From Burkholderiaceae bacterium (GTDB taxonomy: Bacteria > Pseudomonadota > Gammaproteobacteria > Burkholderiales > Burkholderiaceae_D): 64,000 bases of DNA. Every line of letters begins with the position of its first letter. The stretch's first letter is position 1. Below are positions 27,429 through 37,576 of the stretch, piece by piece. The position numbers and the translations under genes are program-made. The stretch covers positions 1-64,000 of the forward strand of contig JAGTRJ010000015.1 in assembly GCA_018261755.1 (NCBI GenBank). Reading direction: 5' to 3'. The notes under the pieces were generated by a model. It was not told where the DNA came from and made no database searches. It worked only from the letters and a program-made list of their open reading frames with translations.

Positions 27429-28051
27429 TGGGTCGGATTCACGTAGGATTCAACGGTGATGGCAACGCTTGGCGGGTAACTGCCGTCGGTGTTGGCGCTG
27501 CCGTCCGGATTGGTGCCGCGGCCCTGCCAGCCGACCTTGATCACCATGGGCGAATTCACGCCGCCGGTCAACGGCGCGGTGCAGTCCCAAGTGAGGGAGC
27601 CGCTGGCGTAAGGTTTCTTGTCGCGGCAGACCTTGACGCGACCGCCGGGCAGGCCGGTCGCGCCGACCACCTTGCCGCCGGCATCCTTGATTTGCCCGGT
27701 AAGGCGCAGCTTCCACAGATAGATGTCGAATTCAGCCAGTTCGCTGGCCGAGCAATCGGTCGTGGTGTAGCACTTCTTGGCCGGTGCGGTCGGTGCGGAA
27801 TCGGTGGCGGCGTTGTAGTCGAAAATGAAAGGGTTGCTGCTGTCGTCCTGGTTCATCGCGGCCGCGTTGCTGCGCATGTTGTCGGCCAGTTCGGTCGCCA
27901 GTTGAACCGCGATGGTCTGGTAGTTCGAGGTCTGGCTGTTGCGCATCGCCATCACCTGCATGCCGGCGACACCAATCACGCCCAGCGCCAGCACGAAGAT
28001 CGATACCAGCACCTCTACCAGCGTGAAGCCTAATTGTTTTGTTGTGTGCAT
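27425..28051 (-). CDS. pilV: Type IV pilus modification/assembly protein PilV
   Basis: A 208-residue minor pilin with a seven-residue leader and G-FTLVEVLVSIFVLALGVIG, the PilV-type N-terminus. The MAMRNSQTSNYQTIAVQLA segment after the helix is characteristic of PilV. It is the first gene of the minor pilin operon, so its promoter should be in 28052-28174, next to repeat copy C. Confidence 0.92.
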   Translation of the reverse strand: MHTTKQLGFTLVEVLVSIFVLALGVIGVAGMQVMAMRNSQTSNYQTIAVQLATELADNMRSNAAAMNQDDSSNPFIFDYNAATDSAPTAPAKKCYTTTDCSASELAEFDIYLWKLRLTGQIKDAGGKVVGATGLPGGRVKVCRDKKPYASGSLTWDCTAPLTGGVNSPMVIKVGWQGRGTNPDGSANTDGSYPPSVAITVESYVNPTQ

Positions 28052-28174
28052 GGCAAACCCAACCGGATCGATTTATGGTGTCTGAAGTGTAATGGATGGG
28101 GCTGCAAGCGCAATGCCGCTGGTCGGCGCAATGTTGCCGTTCATCGGCCGACGTCGATTTGCAGGTCAATTCGG

Positions 28175-28295
28175 TGGGGTATGTATGCTAATCCAGCCAC
28201 CAGGCCACGGTTTTACTGGCTGTTTTTAAATACTGGTGGGAGTATATTTTTGGGTCTTGCTGACCCAAATTGGGCTTTTGGTCAGTTATTTTGGG
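28175..28295 (+). repeat. Dispersed intergenic repeat, copy C (long form)
   Basis: Long form lying between pilV and nrdR. It reads TGGGGTATGTATGCTAATC, then AGCCA and TGGCT as a central stem around CCAGGCCACGG, TTAAATACTGGTGGGAGTATATTTTT, and a 3' hairpin with TGACC (28261-28265) paired to GGTCA (28280-28284), ending TTATTTTGGG. The rest of 28052-28370 contains nothing else I could support except the expected upstream region of pilV. Confidence 0.75.
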
Positions 28296-28370
28296 TGTCG
28301 CACGAAGCAGACAGGGTGAACAGGGCGGGGCAGCCGCGCAGTTTAACCAGCGTTGGTCGGATCGACGGGG

Positions 28371-28838
28371 TTATTGCGGTTCGGCCTGATCCTGCTCGAC
28401 TTCCTCGATCGCATCGTGGAATTCGGATACATCCTCGAAGCTGCGATAGACGGAAGCAAAGCGGATGTAGGCGATCTTGTCGAGCTGCTGCAGTTCGCGC
28501 ATCACCATTTCACCAATATGGGTCGATGCGATTTCACGTTTGCCGGAAGTCAGCAATTTGGTGTTGATGTGCTGGATGGCGCTATCGACCGAATCGGCCG
28601 AAACAGGCCGCTTCCGCAGCGCGAGCATCATGCTGCTGCGCAGTTTGGACGGGTCGAATTCGGAACGGTTGCCGTTTTTCTTCACCACCACCGGCATGTT
28701 GAGTTCGACCCGCTCGTAGGTGGTGAAGCGCTGGTCGCAGCCGACGCAGCGGCGGCGCCGGCGGATGCTGTCCCCTTCGTCAGACACGCGGGTGTCGATG
28801 ACTTGTGTTTCCTCGTGCTGGCAGAAGGGGCATTTCAT
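28371..28838 (-). CDS. nrdR: Transcriptional repressor NrdR
   Basis: A 155-residue nucleotide-sensing repressor of ribonucleotide reductase genes. The N-terminal zinc ribbon is CPFCQHE with CVGCDQRF, preceded by the Arg-rich SIRRRRR DNA-contact strand. The ATP-cone domain follows ([13 protein letters not shown] onward). The C-terminal acidic tail ([11 protein letters not shown]) is variable. It lies 15 bp after glyA in the same direction, the usual glyA-nrdR pair. Confidence 0.96.
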   Translation of the reverse strand: MKCPFCQHEETQVIDTRVSDEGDSIRRRRRCVGCDQRFTTYERVELNMPVVVKKNGNRSEFDPSKLRSSMMLALRKRPVSADSVDSAIQHINTKLLTSGKREIASTHIGEMVMRELQQLDKIAYIRFASVYRSFEDVSEFHDAIEEVEQDQAEPQ

Positions 28839-28853
28839 GCGGTGGCTGGCGTT

Positions 28854-30101
28854 TTATGAGGCGTAGACCGGAAACGCATCGGTCAGCTGCTTGACCTCGG
28901 CGCGCACGCGCTCCAGCACGGCAGGATTTTCCGGTGCGTCGAGCACGTCGGCCAGCAGGTTGGCAACCTTGAGCGCTTCCGCTTCCTTGAAGCCGCGCGT
29001 AGTCATCGCCGGGCTGCCGAGGCGGATGCCGGAGGTGACGAACGGTGATTGCGGATCGTTCGGGATCGCGTTTTTGTTGCAGGTCAGATGGCCGGAATTG
29101 AGGATGGTTTCGGCGGCACGGCCGGTGATGTTCTTGCCTTGCAGGTCAACCAGCATCACGTGCGATTCGGTGCGGCCGGAAACGATGCGCAGACCGCGGG
29201 CGATCAGCGTTTCCGCCATTACCTTCGCGTTCTTGACCACTTGTTGCTGATAAACCTTGAATTCCGGTTGCAGCGCTTCCTTGAACGCGACCGCCTTGCC
29301 GGCGATGACGTGCATCAGCGGGCCGCCCTGCAGGCCGGGGAATACGGCCGAATTGATTGCGCGCTCGAATTCCGGCTTCATCAGGATGAAACCGCCGCGC
29401 GGGCCGCGCAGCGATTTGTGCGTGGTCGAAGTGACGAAATCCGCATGCGGCACCGGGTTCGGATAGACGCCGGCAGCGATCAGGCCGGCATAGTGCGCCA
29501 TGTCGACCATGAAGTACGCGCCGACATCCTTCGCTACCTTGGCGAAGCGCTCGAAGTCGATCCGCAGCGAATAGGCGGAGGCGCCGGCGATGATCAGCTT
29601 CGGCTTTTTCTCGTGCGCCAAGCGTTCCATCGCGTCGTAATCGATTTCTTCCTTCTCGTTCAAGCCGTAGGAAACGACGTTGAACCATTTGCCGGACATA
29701 TTCAGCGCCATGCCGTGCGTCAGGTGGCCGCCTTCGGCCAGCGACATGCCCATCACGGTATCGCCCGGCTTGAGCATCGCCAGGAAAATCGCCTGATTTG
29801 CCTGCGAACCGGAATTCGGCTGCACGTTGGCAGCTTCGGCACCATAAATCTGCTTGATGCGATCGAGCGCCAGTTGCTCGGCCATGTCAACGAATTCGCA
29901 GCCGCCGTAATAGCGTTTGCCCGGATAGCCTTCCGCGTATTTGTTCGTCAGTTGCGAACCCTGCGCCTGCATCACCGCCGGGGAACAGTAGTTTTCGGAC
30001 GCGATCAGTTCGATGTGATCCTGCTGGCGCTGATTTTCGCGCTGAATCGCGGCCCACAGTTCCGGGTCTACATTGGCAATGGTGTGGTCTTTGGCAAACA
30101 T
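28854..30101 (-). CDS. glyA: Serine hydroxymethyltransferase
   Basis: A 415-residue PLP enzyme that converts serine and tetrahydrofolate to glycine and methylene-THF. The PLP lysine is in [14 protein letters not shown] at about residue 225. The N-terminus is [16 protein letters not shown], and the ATG at 30101 is preceded by a GGAG site, so the longer in-frame extension to 30269 is rejected. It forms an operon with nrdR. Confidence 0.97.
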   Translation of the reverse strand: MFAKDHTIANVDPELWAAIQRENQRQQDHIELIASENYCSPAVMQAQGSQLTNKYAEGYPGKRYYGGCEFVDMAEQLALDRIKQIYGAEAANVQPNSGSQANQAIFLAMLKPGDTVMGMSLAEGGHLTHGMALNMSGKWFNVVSYGLNEKEEIDYDAMERLAHEKKPKLIIAGASAYSLRIDFERFAKVAKDVGAYFMVDMAHYAGLIAAGVYPNPVPHADFVTSTTHKSLRGPRGGFILMKPEFERAINSAVFPGLQGGPLMHVIAGKAVAFKEALQPEFKVYQQQVVKNAKVMAETLIARGLRIVSGRTESHVMLVDLQGKNITGRAAETILNSGHLTCNKNAIPNDPQSPFVTSGIRLGSPAMTTRGFKEAEALKVANLLADVLDAPENPAVLERVRAEVKQLTDAFPVYAS

Positions 30102-30284
30102 GGGTTTATGAACTCCAAACAAAAATGTGCGGCACTTGTAAAGCCCGGTGCTGGCGCTTGTCGCAACGACGGAAAACAGGCGGCAAACCGCGCGCAGGCG
30201 CGCGTCAACGCCAAGAAAAATAGTCAAAGATTGTAATGGAAGCGTCAGGTTTCGGCAACTTTGTGGCAATTTCTGCCACGGAAT

Positions 30285-30363
30285 GCCTTCTATATACAGC
30301 CCCCAGTATTTTTAAATAGCCGGCAAATATTTGGCCCGGGCCATGGTTTTTTGCACATACCCC
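30285..30363 (-). repeat. Dispersed intergenic repeat, copy D (short form, inverted)
   Basis: Short form in the divergent glyA-mlaF gap. On the minus strand it reads GGGGTATGTGCAAAAAACC, then GGCCCGGGCC, AAATATTTGCCGGCTATTT, AAAATACTGGGGGCTGTATA, and stops without the 3' TGACC/GGTCA hairpin. It ends near 30285 and lies about 75 bp upstream of the operator-like palindrome before mlaF. The gap 30102-30502 holds no gene. Confidence 0.65.
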
Positions 30364-30438
30364 GTCCGGATCATGATTTTGCCGTGGCGGCCGCTGTTGG
30401 GATGACATCCGGCGCGTCGCGACTGGAAAAATCACGCT

Positions 30439-30464
30439 CATACATTCAGGTATGTATGTATAAT
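30439..30464 (+). promoter_or_regulatory. Palindromic operator candidate abutting a TATAAT box upstream of mlaF
   Basis: CATACAT-N6-ATGTATG (30439-30458) is a perfect 7-bp inverted repeat that directly abuts a consensus -10 hexamer TATAAT (30459-30464), about 38 bp before mlaF. The half sites resemble those bound by AcrR/TtgR-type TetR repressors (ACATACAT...ATGTATGT). No good -35 is visible, which would fit a regulated promoter. The regulator is unknown. Confidence 0.5.
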
Positions 30465-30502
30465 AGGATCCCTTTGTGTAAATTGATACTGCTATTTTGG
30501 CC

Positions 30503-31303
30503 GTGCATAACCTTGTCGAAATCCGCGCGCTGCATTTCAGCTATGGCGACCGCCCGATTCTGTCGGATTTGCGGATGGATTTCCCGCGCGGCAAGGTGAT
30601 TGCGGTGATGGGCGGTTCTGGCTCGGGCAAGACGACCATCCTGCGCCTGATAGGCGGGCAACTGGCGCCGCAGTCGGGCGAAGTCAGCGTCGATGGTCAG
30701 AGCGTGCATGCACTCGATACTGCCGGCCTGTATGAGTTGCGGCGCAAGATGGGGATGCTGTTTCAGCATGGCGCGTTGTTTACCGATTTGACCGTATTCG
30801 AAAACGTCGCCTTTCCGCTGCGCGAGCACACGCAGTTGCCGGAGGAATTGCTGCGCGACCTGGTGCTGATGAAATTGCATGCGGTTGGCCTGCGCAATGC
30901 GGCGCAGTTGAAGCCGGCAGAGATTTCCGGCGGCATGGCGCGCCGCGTCGCGCTGGCGCGGGCGATTGCGCTCGATCCACAGCTGATCATGTATGACGAA
31001 CCGTTTGCCGGCCTCGATCCGATTTCGATGGGTGTGACCGCGAACCTGATCCGCCGGTTAAACGATGCGCTCGGCTCGACCTCGATTCTGGTGTCGCACG
31101 ATGTGCATGAATCGTTTTCGATCGCCGATTACGTTTATTTTCTGTCGAACGGCGCGATTGTGGCCGAAGGCACGCCGGACGAGATGCGCACGTCGGCAGA
31201 TCCGTATGTCAGGCAGTTCGTGCAGGCGGAAAGCGACGGCCCGGTGCCGTTTCATTATCCGGGGCGGACATTGGCCGACGATCTGGGACTGGAGGCGCCG
31301 TGA
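30503..31303 (+). CDS. mlaF: Phospholipid ABC transporter ATP-binding protein MlaF
   Basis: The ATPase of the Mla system, which moves phospholipids between inner and outer membranes to keep lipid asymmetry. About 266 residues: Walker [10 protein letters not shown] near 38, signature [14 protein letters not shown], Walker [14 protein letters not shown] and H-loop LVSHDVHE. The start is uncertain: a GTG at 30503 ([12 protein letters not shown]) is chosen, with TTG at 30497 possible. Neither has a clear ribosome site. First gene of mlaFEDACB. Confidence 0.93.
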   Translation: MHNLVEIRALHFSYGDRPILSDLRMDFPRGKVIAVMGGSGSGKTTILRLIGGQLAPQSGEVSVDGQSVHALDTAGLYELRRKMGMLFQHGALFTDLTVFENVAFPLREHTQLPEELLRDLVLMKLHAVGLRNAAQLKPAEISGGMARRVALARAIALDPQLIMYDEPFAGLDPISMGVTANLIRRLNDALGSTSILVSHDVHESFSIADYVYFLSNGAIVAEGTPDEMRTSADPYVRQFVQAESDGPVPFHYPGRTLADDLGLEAP

Positions 31304-32079
31304 TGCCAAATCCGCTGGCAACGCTCGGAGGCTGGATGCGCGCATCGATCGCGGGCACCGGTTATGCGGCACGCACCTTTGTCGCCGTGCTGCGCGCATC
31401 GGGCGGCCTGTGGCGCCGGCCGCGGCTGATAAGCGACCAGATCCATTTCATCGGCAATTATTCGCTGGTAATCATCGCGGTGTCCGGCCTGTTCGTCGGC
31501 TTCGTGCTCGGCTTGCAGGGTTACAACATCCTGAACCGCTACGGTTCCGAGCAGGTGCTGGGCGTGATGGTGGCGCTGTCGCTGGTACGTGAACTCGGCC
31601 CGGTGGTGACCGCGCTGCTGTTCGCCGGCCGCGCGGGCACGTCGCTGACGGCCGAGATCGGCCTGATGAAGGCGGGCGAGCAACTGGCGGCGATGGAAAT
31701 GATGGCGGTCAACCCGCTTGAGCGAGTGCTGGCGCCGCGTTTCTGGGCCGGCGTGATTGCGATGCCGGTGCTGGCGGCGGTGTTCAGCGCGGTCGGCGTG
31801 GTCGGTGGCTACATCGTCGGCGTGCAGTTGATAGGCGTCGATGATGGCGCGTTCTGGTCGCAGATGCAAAATGGCGTTGACCTTTGGGATGATATTGCCA
31901 ACGGCGTGATCAAGAGCGTGGTATTCGGTTTTGCGGTGACGTTCACCGCGCTGTTTCAGGGGTACGAGGCGCAACCGACGCCGGAAGGTGTGGCACGGGC
32001 GACGACACGCACGGTGGTGATTGCGTCGCTGCTGGTGTTGTGGCTGGACTTCGTGCTGACGGCATTCATGTTTAAATAG
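31303..32079 (+). CDS. mlaE: Phospholipid ABC transporter permease MlaE
   Basis: A 258-residue permease with about five membrane helices. Family signature segments are [20 protein letters not shown] and [19 protein letters not shown], followed by [19 protein letters not shown], the EQ-loop that contacts the ATPase. The ATG at 31303 overlaps the mlaF stop (TGATG). It works with MlaF, MlaD and MlaB in the inner membrane. Confidence 0.95.
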   Translation: MPNPLATLGGWMRASIAGTGYAARTFVAVLRASGGLWRRPRLISDQIHFIGNYSLVIIAVSGLFVGFVLGLQGYNILNRYGSEQVLGVMVALSLVRELGPVVTALLFAGRAGTSLTAEIGLMKAGEQLAAMEMMAVNPLERVLAPRFWAGVIAMPVLAAVFSAVGVVGGYIVGVQLIGVDDGAFWSQMQNGVDLWDDIANGVIKSVVFGFAVTFTALFQGYEAQPTPEGVARATTRTVVIASLLVLWLDFVLTAFMFK

Positions 32080-32185
32080 GTTCAGGATCTGAATCAGGTA
32101 GCGGGCATGTTGCCCGTAGTAAAATAATTGGTTCCACTGCGTTTTTTGACATTGGTCATCGCGCACTGGGAGATAGGCATTGATC

Positions 32186-32674
32186 ATGCAACGTAAATCA
32201 CTCGATATCTGGGTCGGTCTGTTCGTGCTGCTGGGCGCAGCGGCGCTGATGTTTCTGGCGTTGAAAGCCGGCAACATGAGCGCGATGTCGTTCGAAAAGA
32301 CTTATCCGGTACAGACCCGTTTTGACAATATCGGCGGATTGAAGCCGCGCGCGCCGGTGAAAAGCGCAGGCGTCGTTGTTGGCCGCGTGGGTGAAATTCG
32401 TTTTGACGACAAAGGTTTCCAGGCGCTGGTGACGCTGAATCTGGAGGCGCGGTACAAATTTCCGAAAGACAGCACGGCCAAGATTCTGACGTCCGGCCTG
32501 CTGGGCGAGCAATACATCGGCCTCGAGGCGGGCGGCGACAGCAACCAGCTGGCAGCGGGCGATACCATCAGCATGACCCAGTCGGCCATCGTGCTGGAAA
32601 ACCTGATTAGCCAGTTCCTGTTTTCAAAAGCGGCTGAAGGTTCAAAGACGGCCGAAGGAAAGGATTCCAAATGA
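32186..32674 (+). CDS. mlaD: Phospholipid-binding MCE-domain protein MlaD
   Basis: A 162-residue inner-membrane anchored protein with one N-terminal helix (LFVLLGAAALMFLALKAG) and a single MCE domain (GGLKPRAPVKSAGVVVGRV at about 51-69). It forms the periplasmic hexameric ring of the Mla transporter. The start ATG at 32186 follows GGGAGA; a TTG at 32180 is an alternative. Its stop overlaps the mlaA start. Confidence 0.94.
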   Translation: MQRKSLDIWVGLFVLLGAAALMFLALKAGNMSAMSFEKTYPVQTRFDNIGGLKPRAPVKSAGVVVGRVGEIRFDDKGFQALVTLNLEARYKFPKDSTAKILTSGLLGEQYIGLEAGGDSNQLAAGDTISMTQSAIVLENLISQFLFSKAAEGSKTAEGKDSK

Positions 32675-33447
32675 TGTTCAATAAACGCGTGACCCGGCTG
32701 GTGCTGGTGGCGGCTGCGGCCGCGGCGATCAGCGGCTGTGCCTCGACAGGTGGCAATCCGAAAGACCCGTACGAGGGCTTCAACCGTGCAATGTTCAGCT
32801 TCAACGATACGGTTGACCGCGTGGCGCTGAAACCGGCTGCGACCGCTTACCGTGACGCGCTGCCCGGATTTGTGCAGACCGGGATCGGCAATTTTTTTGG
32901 CAACATCGGCGATGTCTGGACGGCGGTGAACAACTTGCTGCAGGGCAAGGTCGAGGATGGCATGTCCGATGTCGCGCGCGTGGCGCTGAACAGCACTTTC
33001 GGCTTGCTCGGTCTGATTGATGTGGCGTCGGATGCAGGCTTGCCGAAGCATCGCGAGGATTTCGGCCAGACGCTCGGCCACTGGGGCGGCGAAGCGGGGC
33101 CGTATGTGGTGCTGCCGTTCCTCGGCTCGTCCACGGTGCGCGACACATTTGCCTTGCCGTTCGATTTCTATGGCGATCCGTGGGGTTACAAGGACCCGGT
33201 ATCGGTGCGTAACATCGGTCGTGGCGTGCGCGTGATTGACAAACGCGCCGGGGCGCTCGAGGCGGGCGATCTGGTCGAGGAAGCGGCGCTCGACAAATAT
33301 GAATTCGTGCGCGATGCGTACCTGCAACGTCGTCAGAACCAAATTGACGACGATGGTGAGAAACACGTGCCCGACTATGACAGCGAATCGGGCGTGAAGC
33401 CGCAGGAGGGTGCAAAGCCGCCTGCGTCATCCGCCGCCCAACGTTAA
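32671..33447 (+). CDS. mlaA: Outer-membrane lipoprotein MlaA (VacJ)
   Basis: A 258-residue lipoprotein with lipobox ISGC at about residues 21-24 and the VacJ core DPYEGFNRAMFSFNDTVD and PYVVLPFLGSSTVRD. MlaA removes mislocalised phospholipids from the outer leaflet. The C-terminal 40 residues are charged and low in complexity. In E. coli mlaA is unlinked. Here, as in many betaproteobacteria, it lies inside the operon. Confidence 0.95.
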   Translation: MMFNKRVTRLVLVAAAAAAISGCASTGGNPKDPYEGFNRAMFSFNDTVDRVALKPAATAYRDALPGFVQTGIGNFFGNIGDVWTAVNNLLQGKVEDGMSDVARVALNSTFGLLGLIDVASDAGLPKHREDFGQTLGHWGGEAGPYVVLPFLGSSTVRDTFALPFDFYGDPWGYKDPVSVRNIGRGVRVIDKRAGALEAGDLVEEAALDKYEFVRDAYLQRRQNQIDDDGEKHVPDYDSESGVKPQEGAKPPASSAAQR

Positions 33448-33511
33448 CCGTTAAACTTTTATTGAACCAATTGCGGGCGCGACGATAGTCCGTTAAGCCC
33501 GCTGAAATACC

Positions 33512-34150
33512 ATGAAAACTCTGAACCGATTATTTGCCGCCTTTTTCATTTTTGCCGCGCTGTGCGCCGGCAATGCCATCGCGCAGGAAGCTCCGGACGC
33601 GCTGATTAAACGCATCAGCCAGGACGTGCTCGACAGCGCGAAAGCCGACAGGGCGATCCAGGCTGGCAACCAGAAACGCATCCAGAAGCTGGTTGAAACG
33701 AAAATCCTGCCGCATGTCGATTTTCAGCGGATGACTTCGCTTGCGGCCGGTCGCTACTGGCACGATGCCACGCCGGCGCAAAAGCAGCGGCTGACGAAGG
33801 AATTCCGCGACTTGCTGGTGCACACCTATTCCGGCGCGATTGCGCAGATCAAGGATCAGACGTTGCAGTTCCGGCCCTTCCGTGCCAGCCCGTCGGCAAC
33901 CGACGTGATCGTCTATTCGCAAGTGCTGCAGACGCGCGGCCGCGAACCGATCCAGCTGAACTACCGGCTGGAAAAGCAGGCCGGTGGCTGGAAGGTGTAT
34001 GACATCAACGTGCTGGGCGCCTGGCTGGTGCAAACCTACAAGGGCACGTTCGCAACCGAGATCGGCAAGGGCGGCATCGATGGTCTGATCAAGACGCTGG
34101 CCGACAAGAATCGCGCGCTGGCGGCCACTCCGATCAAGAAAGCGCGTTAA
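33512..34150 (+). CDS. mlaC: Phospholipid-binding periplasmic protein MlaC
   Basis: A 212-residue secreted protein. The signal peptide ends in GNAIAQE. The MlaC/Ttg2D fold follows, with the motif VDFQRMTSLAAGRYW and the later YRLEKQAGGWKVYDINVLG. It shuttles phospholipid between MlaA and the MlaFEDB complex. It lies 64 bp after mlaA and 2 bp before mlaB. Confidence 0.95.
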   Translation: MKTLNRLFAAFFIFAALCAGNAIAQEAPDALIKRISQDVLDSAKADRAIQAGNQKRIQKLVETKILPHVDFQRMTSLAAGRYWHDATPAQKQRLTKEFRDLLVHTYSGAIAQIKDQTLQFRPFRASPSATDVIVYSQVLQTRGREPIQLNYRLEKQAGGWKVYDINVLGAWLVQTYKGTFATEIGKGGIDGLIKTLADKNRALAATPIKKAR

Positions 34151-34152
34151 CA

Positions 34153-34443
34153 ATGTTTGACGCCGGTCTTTCGCTGACGATGGCAGACGCGCCACGCGCG
34201 CTGGCGGAAGGCTTGCGCGCGCTGGAGGCGGGAGAAACGATGTTCGATCTGGCTCGGGTCGAAACGCTCGATTCCGCCGCCGTGGCGCTGCTGCTGGCGT
34301 GGCAGCGGGCCGCGCGCGCGCGCGGCGCCGTGATCGAATTCCACCGTCTTCCGCCGGCACTGTGCAGTCTGGCCGGGCTGTATGGCGTGACGGAGTTGCT
34401 GACGCTCATTTCTGCGGCGCAGCAAAATCAAGAGCGACATTGA
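34153..34443 (+). CDS. mlaB: STAS-domain protein MlaB
   Basis: A 96-residue cytoplasmic STAS protein (core FDLARVETLDSAAVALLLAW, with the conserved Asp-Ser-Ala). It binds MlaF and stabilises the complex. The gene is the last of mlaFEDACB and starts 2 bp after mlaC. Confidence 0.88.
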   Translation: MFDAGLSLTMADAPRALAEGLRALEAGETMFDLARVETLDSAAVALLLAWQRAARARGAVIEFHRLPPALCSLAGLYGVTELLTLISAAQQNQERH

Positions 34444-34548
34444 CCGTCAGCCCGCTTTCCGGCCGCGTTGCGGCTTTCCTGTAACAAATCCAATATAATC
34501 AAACGTTTCCAGCCTCGCGACGATGCGGGCCGCCACTGCCATTTTTGC

Positions 34549-35469
34549 ATGACCGCCATCCAGATTACCGGTGTTGAAAAAAGCTACCCGTCGCTCAAGG
34601 CGCTGGATGGCGTCTCGCTGTCGATCGGGCAAGGTGAATTTTTCGGCCTGCTCGGGCCGAATGGCGCCGGCAAGACGACGCTGATTTCGATCATGGCCGG
34701 GCTGGCGCGCGCCGACCGCGGCAGCGTGCAAATCCTTGGTCACGACGTGGTGACCGATTTCCGCGCGGCGCGGCTGAATCTGGGCGTGGTGCCGCAGGAA
34801 ATCGTGTTCGACCCGTTTTTCACCGTGCGCGAAACCTTGCGGCTGCAATCCGGCTATTTCGGCCTGAAAAACAATGATGCCTGGATCGATGAAGTGATGG
34901 CGAATCTCGATCTGACGGCGAAGGCGGACGCGAACATGCGCGAACTCTCCGGCGGGATGAAGCGCCGCGTGCTGGTGGCGCAGGCGCTGGTGCACAAGCC
35001 GCCGGTGATCGTGCTGGATGAGCCGACCGCCGGGGTCGATGTCGAACTGCGTCAGGCGCTGTGGCAATTTATTTCGCGCCTGAACCGCGAAGGGCACACG
35101 ATTTTGCTGACCACGCACTACCTGGAAGAAGCGGAGGCGCTGTGCCACCGCATTGCGATGCTGAAAAGCGGCCGCGTGGTGGCGCTGGATACGACCGACG
35201 CGCTGTTGAAGCGCATCTCCGGTTCCAGCCTGATGCTGCAACTGGCGCAAGGCGCGCTGCCGCCGGCGCTGCTGCCGCTGGTGTCGCAGCAGGAAGCGGC
35301 GCCGGCCGGGACGAAATATCTGCTGCGCATCAACCATGCATCCGAAGTCGAACCAATCCTGGCGCAGGTGCGCGCCAGCGGCGTGGCGATTGCCGACATC
35401 GCCTTGCAGCAGGCAAGCCTGGAAGACGTGTTCCTGCAGGTGATGGATGGCCGGACGGAGGCGGCATGA
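34549..35469 (+). CDS. ABC-2 type transporter ATP-binding protein (YadG-like)
   Basis: A 306-residue ABC ATPase of the ABC-2/DrrA class. Walker A GPNGAGKTT is near residue 40, signature LSGGMKRRVLVAQAL, Walker B VIVLDEPTAGVD, and the C-terminal part ends with the family's SLEDVFLQVM. It pairs with the permease gene that overlaps it by 4 bp. The substrate is unknown. The start ATG at 34549 lies 50 bp after a TATAAT box (34494-34499), which suggests a promoter separate from mla. Confidence 0.9.
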   Translation: MTAIQITGVEKSYPSLKALDGVSLSIGQGEFFGLLGPNGAGKTTLISIMAGLARADRGSVQILGHDVVTDFRAARLNLGVVPQEIVFDPFFTVRETLRLQSGYFGLKNNDAWIDEVMANLDLTAKADANMRELSGGMKRRVLVAQALVHKPPVIVLDEPTAGVDVELRQALWQFISRLNREGHTILLTTHYLEEAEALCHRIAMLKSGRVVALDTTDALLKRISGSSLMLQLAQGALPPALLPLVSQQEAAPAGTKYLLRINHASEVEPILAQVRASGVAIADIALQQASLEDVFLQVMDGRTEAA

Positions 35470-36227
35470 TGTCGATCGGATTCCGCACCTTGCTGTTCAA
35501 GGAAGTGCTGCGCTTCTGGAAAGTGGCGGCGCAGACGATCACCGCGCCGGTGCTGACTGCGCTGCTGTACCTGCTGGTGTTCGGCCATGCGCTGGAATCG
35601 CATGTGCAGGTCTATCCGGGAGTGAGCTACATCGGATTCCTGATTCCCGGGCTGGTGATGATGAGCGTGCTGCAGAATGCGTTCGCCAATTCGTCGTCGT
35701 CGCTGATCCAGTCGAAGATCAATGGCAGCATGGTGTTTCTGCTGCTGTCGCCGGTATCGCACCGCGAAACCTTTTTTGCCTATCTGCTGGCGGCGGTGGT
35801 GCGCGGCGTGGCGGTTGGCTGCGGTGTGTTCGCGGTCACGCTCTGGTTTGCGCCGCTGCAGTTCGCCGCGCCCGGATGGATACTCGTGTTCGCGTTGCTC
35901 GGTTCGGCCGTGCTCGGTACGCTCGGCCTGATCGCCGGCATCTGGGCGGAAAAATACGACCAGATTGCAACCTTCCAGAACTTCCTGATCATGCCGGCCA
36001 CCTTCCTGTCCGGTGTGTTCTATTCGATCGGCTCGCTGCCGCCGTTCTGGCAAAAAGTGTCGCACTTCAACCCGTTTTTTTACATCATCGACGGCTTCCG
36101 CCACGGTTTCTTCGGCCAGTCGGACGTGGCGCCGACGACCAGTCTGGCCATTGTTGCCGTGTTTTTCCTGCTGCTGGCGGCGCTGGCGATGCGGATGCTG
36201 AAAAGCGGTTACAAGTTGCGTCATTAG
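35466..36227 (+). CDS. ABC-2 type transporter permease (YadH-like)
   Basis: A 253-residue ABC-2 permease with about six membrane helices (for example LVFALLGSAVLGTLGLIAGIW in two runs) and the family motif PATFLSGVFYSIGSLP near residue 178. The ATG at 35466 overlaps the ATPase stop; a second ATG follows at 35469. The substrate is not known. The usual betaproteobacterial bolA between this gene and murA is missing: only 98 bp separate them. Confidence 0.9.
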   Translation: MMSIGFRTLLFKEVLRFWKVAAQTITAPVLTALLYLLVFGHALESHVQVYPGVSYIGFLIPGLVMMSVLQNAFANSSSSLIQSKINGSMVFLLLSPVSHRETFFAYLLAAVVRGVAVGCGVFAVTLWFAPLQFAAPGWILVFALLGSAVLGTLGLIAGIWAEKYDQIATFQNFLIMPATFLSGVFYSIGSLPPFWQKVSHFNPFFYIIDGFRHGFFGQSDVAPTTSLAIVAVFFLLLAALAMRMLKSGYKLRH

Positions 36228-36325
36228 CAACTCTGGCGCCGGCACTATTTTGCGGCAGGGGTATTTTGACGTCGCCGATTGAAGGATAATGGAGCACCTT
36301 GCAGTTCTGAAATATTTTGGCATCA

Positions 36326-37576
36326 ATGGATAAACTGATTATTAACGGCGGCAAACGCCTCGTGGGCGAAATCCCGATTTCCGGCGCGAAGAACGCCGCG
36401 CTGCCAATCCTGTGCGCCGGCCTGCTGACTGCTGGCACGCTCGAACTGGACAACGTGCCGCGGCTGCACGATGTGAGCACGATGCTGCGGCTGCTGCGGC
36501 AGATGGGGCTATCGATCGAGCAGCAGGATGAACAGGTCACGCTCAATGGCAGTCAGGTAAACAATTTCGACGCGCCGTATGAAATGGTGAAAACGATGCG
36601 GGCGGCGATCCTGGTGCTGGGGCCGCTGGTGGCGCGTTTCGGCCAAGCGAGGGTGTCGCTGCCGGGCGGGTGCGCGATCGGCTCGCGCCCGGTCGAGCAG
36701 CACATCAAGGGGTTGCAGGCGATGGGGGCCGAAATCACGATCGAGGCCGGTTACATCCATGCGAAGGCGAAGCGGCTGAAAGGCACGCGCATCGTGACCG
36801 ACATGATCACCGTCACCGGCACTGAAAACCTGCTGATGGCAGCGACGCTGGCCGAAGGTGAAACCGTGCTGGAAAACGCTGCGCGCGAACCGGAGGTGAC
36901 CGATCTGGCCAATCTGCTGGTCAAGATGGGGGCGAAGATCGAAGGCATCGGCACCGACCGGTTGGTGATTCAGGGCGTGGAAGCGCTGCATGGCGCGGCG
37001 CATACGGTGATTGCCGACCGGATCGAGGCTGGCACCTTCCTGTGCGCGGTCGCGGCTACTGGCGGCGATGTGACGCTGACCCGTACGCGCTGCGACATTC
37101 TCGATGCGGTGGTCGACAAGTTGCGCGAAGCAGGCGTGACGCTGACCAAGGGCGTGGACACGATTCGCATTCAAATGGATGGCCGGCCGAAGGGGGTGAG
37201 CTTCCGCACCACCGAATACCCTGGTTTTCCGACCGACATGCAGGCGCAGTTCATGGCGGTCAACTGTCTGGCGGACGAGCCGAGCCATGTGATCGAGACG
37301 ATTTTCGAAAACCGCTTCATGCATGTGCAGGAACTGAACCGGCTGGGCGCGGCCATCCGCACCGAAGGCAATACCGCTTTCGTCAAAGGCGTGGATCGGC
37401 TGGTCGGCGCGCAGGTGATGGCGACCGATCTGCGCGCTTCGGCGTCGCTGGTGATCGCCGGACTGGCGGCTCAGGGCGAAACGGTGGTCAACCGGATTTA
37501 CCATCTGGATCGCGGTTACGACCGGATGGAACAGAAACTGTCGGCCGTCGGGGCTGACATCAGGCGAGAAAAATGA
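36326..37576 (+). CDS. murA: UDP-N-acetylglucosamine 1-carboxyvinyltransferase MurA
   Basis: A 416-residue enzyme that transfers enolpyruvate from PEP to UDP-GlcNAc, the first committed step of peptidoglycan synthesis. The catalytic Cys is in [11 protein letters not shown] at about residue 116 (fosfomycin target). The N-terminal [15 protein letters not shown] and the [10 protein letters not shown] motif are present. The start is the ATG at 36326, preferred over a TTG at 36317. It overlaps hisG by 4 bp. Confidence 0.97.
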   Translation: MDKLIINGGKRLVGEIPISGAKNAALPILCAGLLTAGTLELDNVPRLHDVSTMLRLLRQMGLSIEQQDEQVTLNGSQVNNFDAPYEMVKTMRAAILVLGPLVARFGQARVSLPGGCAIGSRPVEQHIKGLQAMGAEITIEAGYIHAKAKRLKGTRIVTDMITVTGTENLLMAATLAEGETVLENAAREPEVTDLANLLVKMGAKIEGIGTDRLVIQGVEALHGAAHTVIADRIEAGTFLCAVAATGGDVTLTRTRCDILDAVVDKLREAGVTLTKGVDTIRIQMDGRPKGVSFRTTEYPGFPTDMQAQFMAVNCLADEPSHVIETIFENRFMHVQELNRLGAAIRTEGNTAFVKGVDRLVGAQVMATDLRASASLVIAGLAAQGETVVNRIYHLDRGYDRMEQKLSAVGADIRREK

